A stretch of DNA of 22,682 bases from a virus: IMG/VR virus record IMGVR_UViG_3300025138_000401, positions 1 to 22,682 of that record; one strand, given 5' to 3'. The stretch's first letter is position 1, and every line of letters starts with the position of its first letter. The notes under the pieces were generated by a model that was given only the letters and a program-made list of their open reading frames with translations, did no database searches and was not told where the DNA came from. The translations under genes and the position numbers were made by a program. Positions 21,200 to 22,682 of the stretch are shown here, piece by piece.

Positions 21200-22204
21200 A
21201 TGTCATTATATGTTGATCAAAAATACTTAAATTTAATAAGTAACAAACTTCCTTTATTTAAAAAGAAAAAAGATAATACATACAACTGTAGGTGTATTAT
21301 ATGTGGCGACTCTCAAAAAAAGAAAAGTAAAGCTAGAGGATACTTTTTTGCCAATAAAAACAAATTATTCTATAAATGTTTTAATTGTGATGCTGCAATG
21401 GCATTTGGCACTTTTCTTAAAAATATAGATCAAAATTTATTTAATGAATACAATTTAGAAAATTATTCTGACAATGTTAGGTCCAATGCAACACCATCAT
21501 ATAAGTTTGAACAACCTAAATTTAAAACAAAAATACAGAAAAATTTAGAAACCGTTTTAACTAATCTTAAGGATTTAGAATGGGATGATGAACATGAAGC
21601 AGTGAAGTTTGTAAAGAATAGAAACATTCCAAACAATAAATTCAAACAAATATATTTTATTGATGATATATCTAAGATCAGTTATTTTAATGAAGATTAT
21701 AGATATAGTATTAAGACTAAAGAACCAAGAATAGTTTTTCCTTTTTATGATAACAATAAAAATTTAACAGGATTAACATGTAGAGGTATTCGTGGTGAAG
21801 CACTTAGATATATTACTGTAAAAATAATTGACAATCGACCTTTAATATATGGATTAGATACAGTCGACACAAAACAAACAGTATATGTAGTGGAAGGACC
21901 TATAGATAGCTTGTTTTTAAATAATTCTATAGCAATTGCTGGGACATCATTATCTAAGTTAAAAGAACTACAATTTGATACTGTTATGATATATGATAAT
22001 CAACCAAGAAATGAGCAAGTGTGTAAACAAATTGAGAAGGCAATAGATAATCAAAATAAAATTGTAATATGGCCTCAAAATATAGTTGATAAAGACATAA
22101 ACGATATGGTAAACTATAATATTAATGTTCAAAAAATTATTAGAGAAAATGTTTATTCTGGATTAGAAGCTAAAATGCAATTTATGGGATGGAAAAGAAT
22201 ATGA
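21200..22204 (+). CDS. 61: DNA primase (T4 gp61-like)
   Basis: Makes RNA primers for lagging-strand synthesis together with the gp41 helicase at 2235. 334 aa, the usual size of gp61. N-terminal zinc-binding module with C32-x2-C35 and C60-x2-C63 (CIIC and CFNC). TOPRIM-type domain: VVEGPIDSLF (230-239) has the metal-binding EGxxD, MIYDNQP (263-269) is the next acidic position, where T4-type enzymes keep an incomplete DxD, and DKDINDMV (297-304) is the last conserved segment. The ATG lacks a strong ribosome site; two mini-frames (ATG GTG TAA at 21182 and an ORF from 21192) lie just upstream. Its stop overlaps the thyX start (ATGA). Confidence 0.93.
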   Translation: MSLYVDQKYLNLISNKLPLFKKKKDNTYNCRCIICGDSQKKKSKARGYFFANKNKLFYKCFNCDAAMAFGTFLKNIDQNLFNEYNLENYSDNVRSNATPSYKFEQPKFKTKIQKNLETVLTNLKDLEWDDEHEAVKFVKNRNIPNNKFKQIYFIDDISKISYFNEDYRYSIKTKEPRIVFPFYDNNKNLTGLTCRGIRGEALRYITVKIIDNRPLIYGLDTVDTKQTVYVVEGPIDSLFLNNSIAIAGTSLSKLKELQFDTVMIYDNQPRNEQVCKQIEKAIDNQNKIVIWPQNIVDKDINDMVNYNINVQKIIRENVYSGLEAKMQFMGWKRI

Positions 22205-22682
22205 ATGTAAAATTGATTAGTTATACAAAATCTGAAATTGAGGGAATAGATAACTTACAAGAATTGGTAGCATACTGTGCAAGAGTATCTAATCCAAACA
22301 ATCAACTCAATAATGAAACTTCTGAAAAATTAATTAGATATCTTATTAGTAATGAACATTGGTCACCATTAGAGATGGTAAATGTTTGTTTAGAAATTAA
22401 TACAACAAGAGATATTGCAAGACAGATACTTAGACACAGATCTTTTTCATTTCAAGAATTTAGTCAAAGATATGCTGACCCAACAGAAAATTTAGAAGAA
22501 AATTTTGTTAACAGAGATCTAAGATTGCAGGATCCAAAAAATAGACAAAATAGTGTTGAGTTAGAAAGAACAAGTGAAAATATGTTTAAAAAAATGTCAT
22601 TTCATGCTAGTCAAAAAAAATTAGTAGATAAAGCAGTTGCTTTATATAAAGAAGCTATAAGTGAAGGAGTCGCAAAAGAGCA
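22201..22682 (+). CDS. thyX: Flavin-dependent thymidylate synthase ThyX, 3' truncated by window edge
   Basis: Makes dTMP from dUMP with FAD and NADPH, using methylenetetrahydrofolate, for phage DNA synthesis. The ATG overlaps the gp61 stop (ATGA), and the frame stays open to the end of the window, so about 160 residues are seen of a family of roughly 210-250. HWSPLEM (54-60) and the ThyX signature RHRSFSFQEFSQRY (77-90 approx.), the phage variant of RHRxxSxNEQSxRY, identify it. The C-terminal part, including residues that complete the substrate pocket, is outside. Coupling to the primase places nucleotide supply beside replication, as in T4-like marine phages. Confidence 0.95.
   Translation, partial: MNVKLISYTKSEIEGIDNLQELVAYCARVSNPNNQLNNETSEKLIRYLISNEHWSPLEMVNVCLEINTTRDIARQILRHRSFSFQEFSQRYADPTENLEENFVNRDLRLQDPKNRQNSVELERTSENMFKKMSFHASQKKLVDKAVALYKEAISEGVAKE

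Noticed and set aside
1-22682. tRNA genes, CRISPR arrays, insertion sequences, integrase or attachment sites
   Set aside because: Looked for on both strands by eye; no cloverleaf with CCA-type end, no regularly spaced repeats outside the fibre gene and no transposase or integrase motifs were found.

Overview
This window is a continuous piece of an AT-rich, T4-like marine myovirus genome. The evidence is a T4-type replication set (B-family DNA polymerase, UvsX recombinase, gp41 helicase, gp61 primase), a phage-type ThyX, TATAAATA late-promoter boxes, densely packed same-strand genes with TAATG/ATGA overlaps, and a block of fibre and virion-type genes. The gene complement resembles the SAR11-phage/cyanophage branch of T4-like phages. 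No photosynthesis genes, tRNAs, integrase or transposase are visible, so the host (Pelagibacter-like is my guess) is an inference from base composition and gene style. All supported genes are on the + strand.

Layout. Positions 1-4440 hold replication and recombination: the C-terminal part of gp43, a possible tiny membrane ORF, uvsX, a small gene, gp41, a HExxH metallopeptidase-like gene and a small membrane protein. Positions 4448-4897 form what looks like a self-contained unit: a textbook sigma-70 promoter, a winged-helix regulator gene, a C-rich structured 3' segment and a strong UUCG-loop terminator. Positions 4912-20863 are the late accessory/virion block: an unknown 494-aa protein, a KxDG nucleotidyltransferase (ligase-like) protein, a 1264-aa coiled-coil/repeat tail fibre, a Gly-rich duplicated adhesin, a basic internal-head-type protein, a 669-aa multi-domain protein with an HxGH-type nucleotidyltransferase, a lipoprotein, several small proteins, two virion-type proteins and two conserved T4-like unknowns. 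Positions 20835-22682 hold an XhlA-like membrane protein, primase gp61 and the 5' part of thyX.

How it fits together. The two flanks carry replication and nucleotide metabolism. The middle encodes host recognition and, I propose, a set of proteins packaged inside the head. Several N-termini (6409, 13344, 14454, 17064) and one internal site (in 20273) resemble the T4 capsid-targeting peptide followed by an (I/L)xE prohead-protease cut site. Two of these proteins carry nucleotidyltransferase-type motifs, and the largest looks like a polyprotein with (I/L)xE sites between its domains. The other observation I would follow first is the C-rich RNA segment behind the regulator gene. It displays several anti-Shine-Dalgarno motifs, one matching the conserved 16S rRNA 3' tail over 8 nt, in a predicted hairpin loop. 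Late-promoter boxes lie only 4-5 nt before ATG codons, suggesting leaderless late mRNAs.
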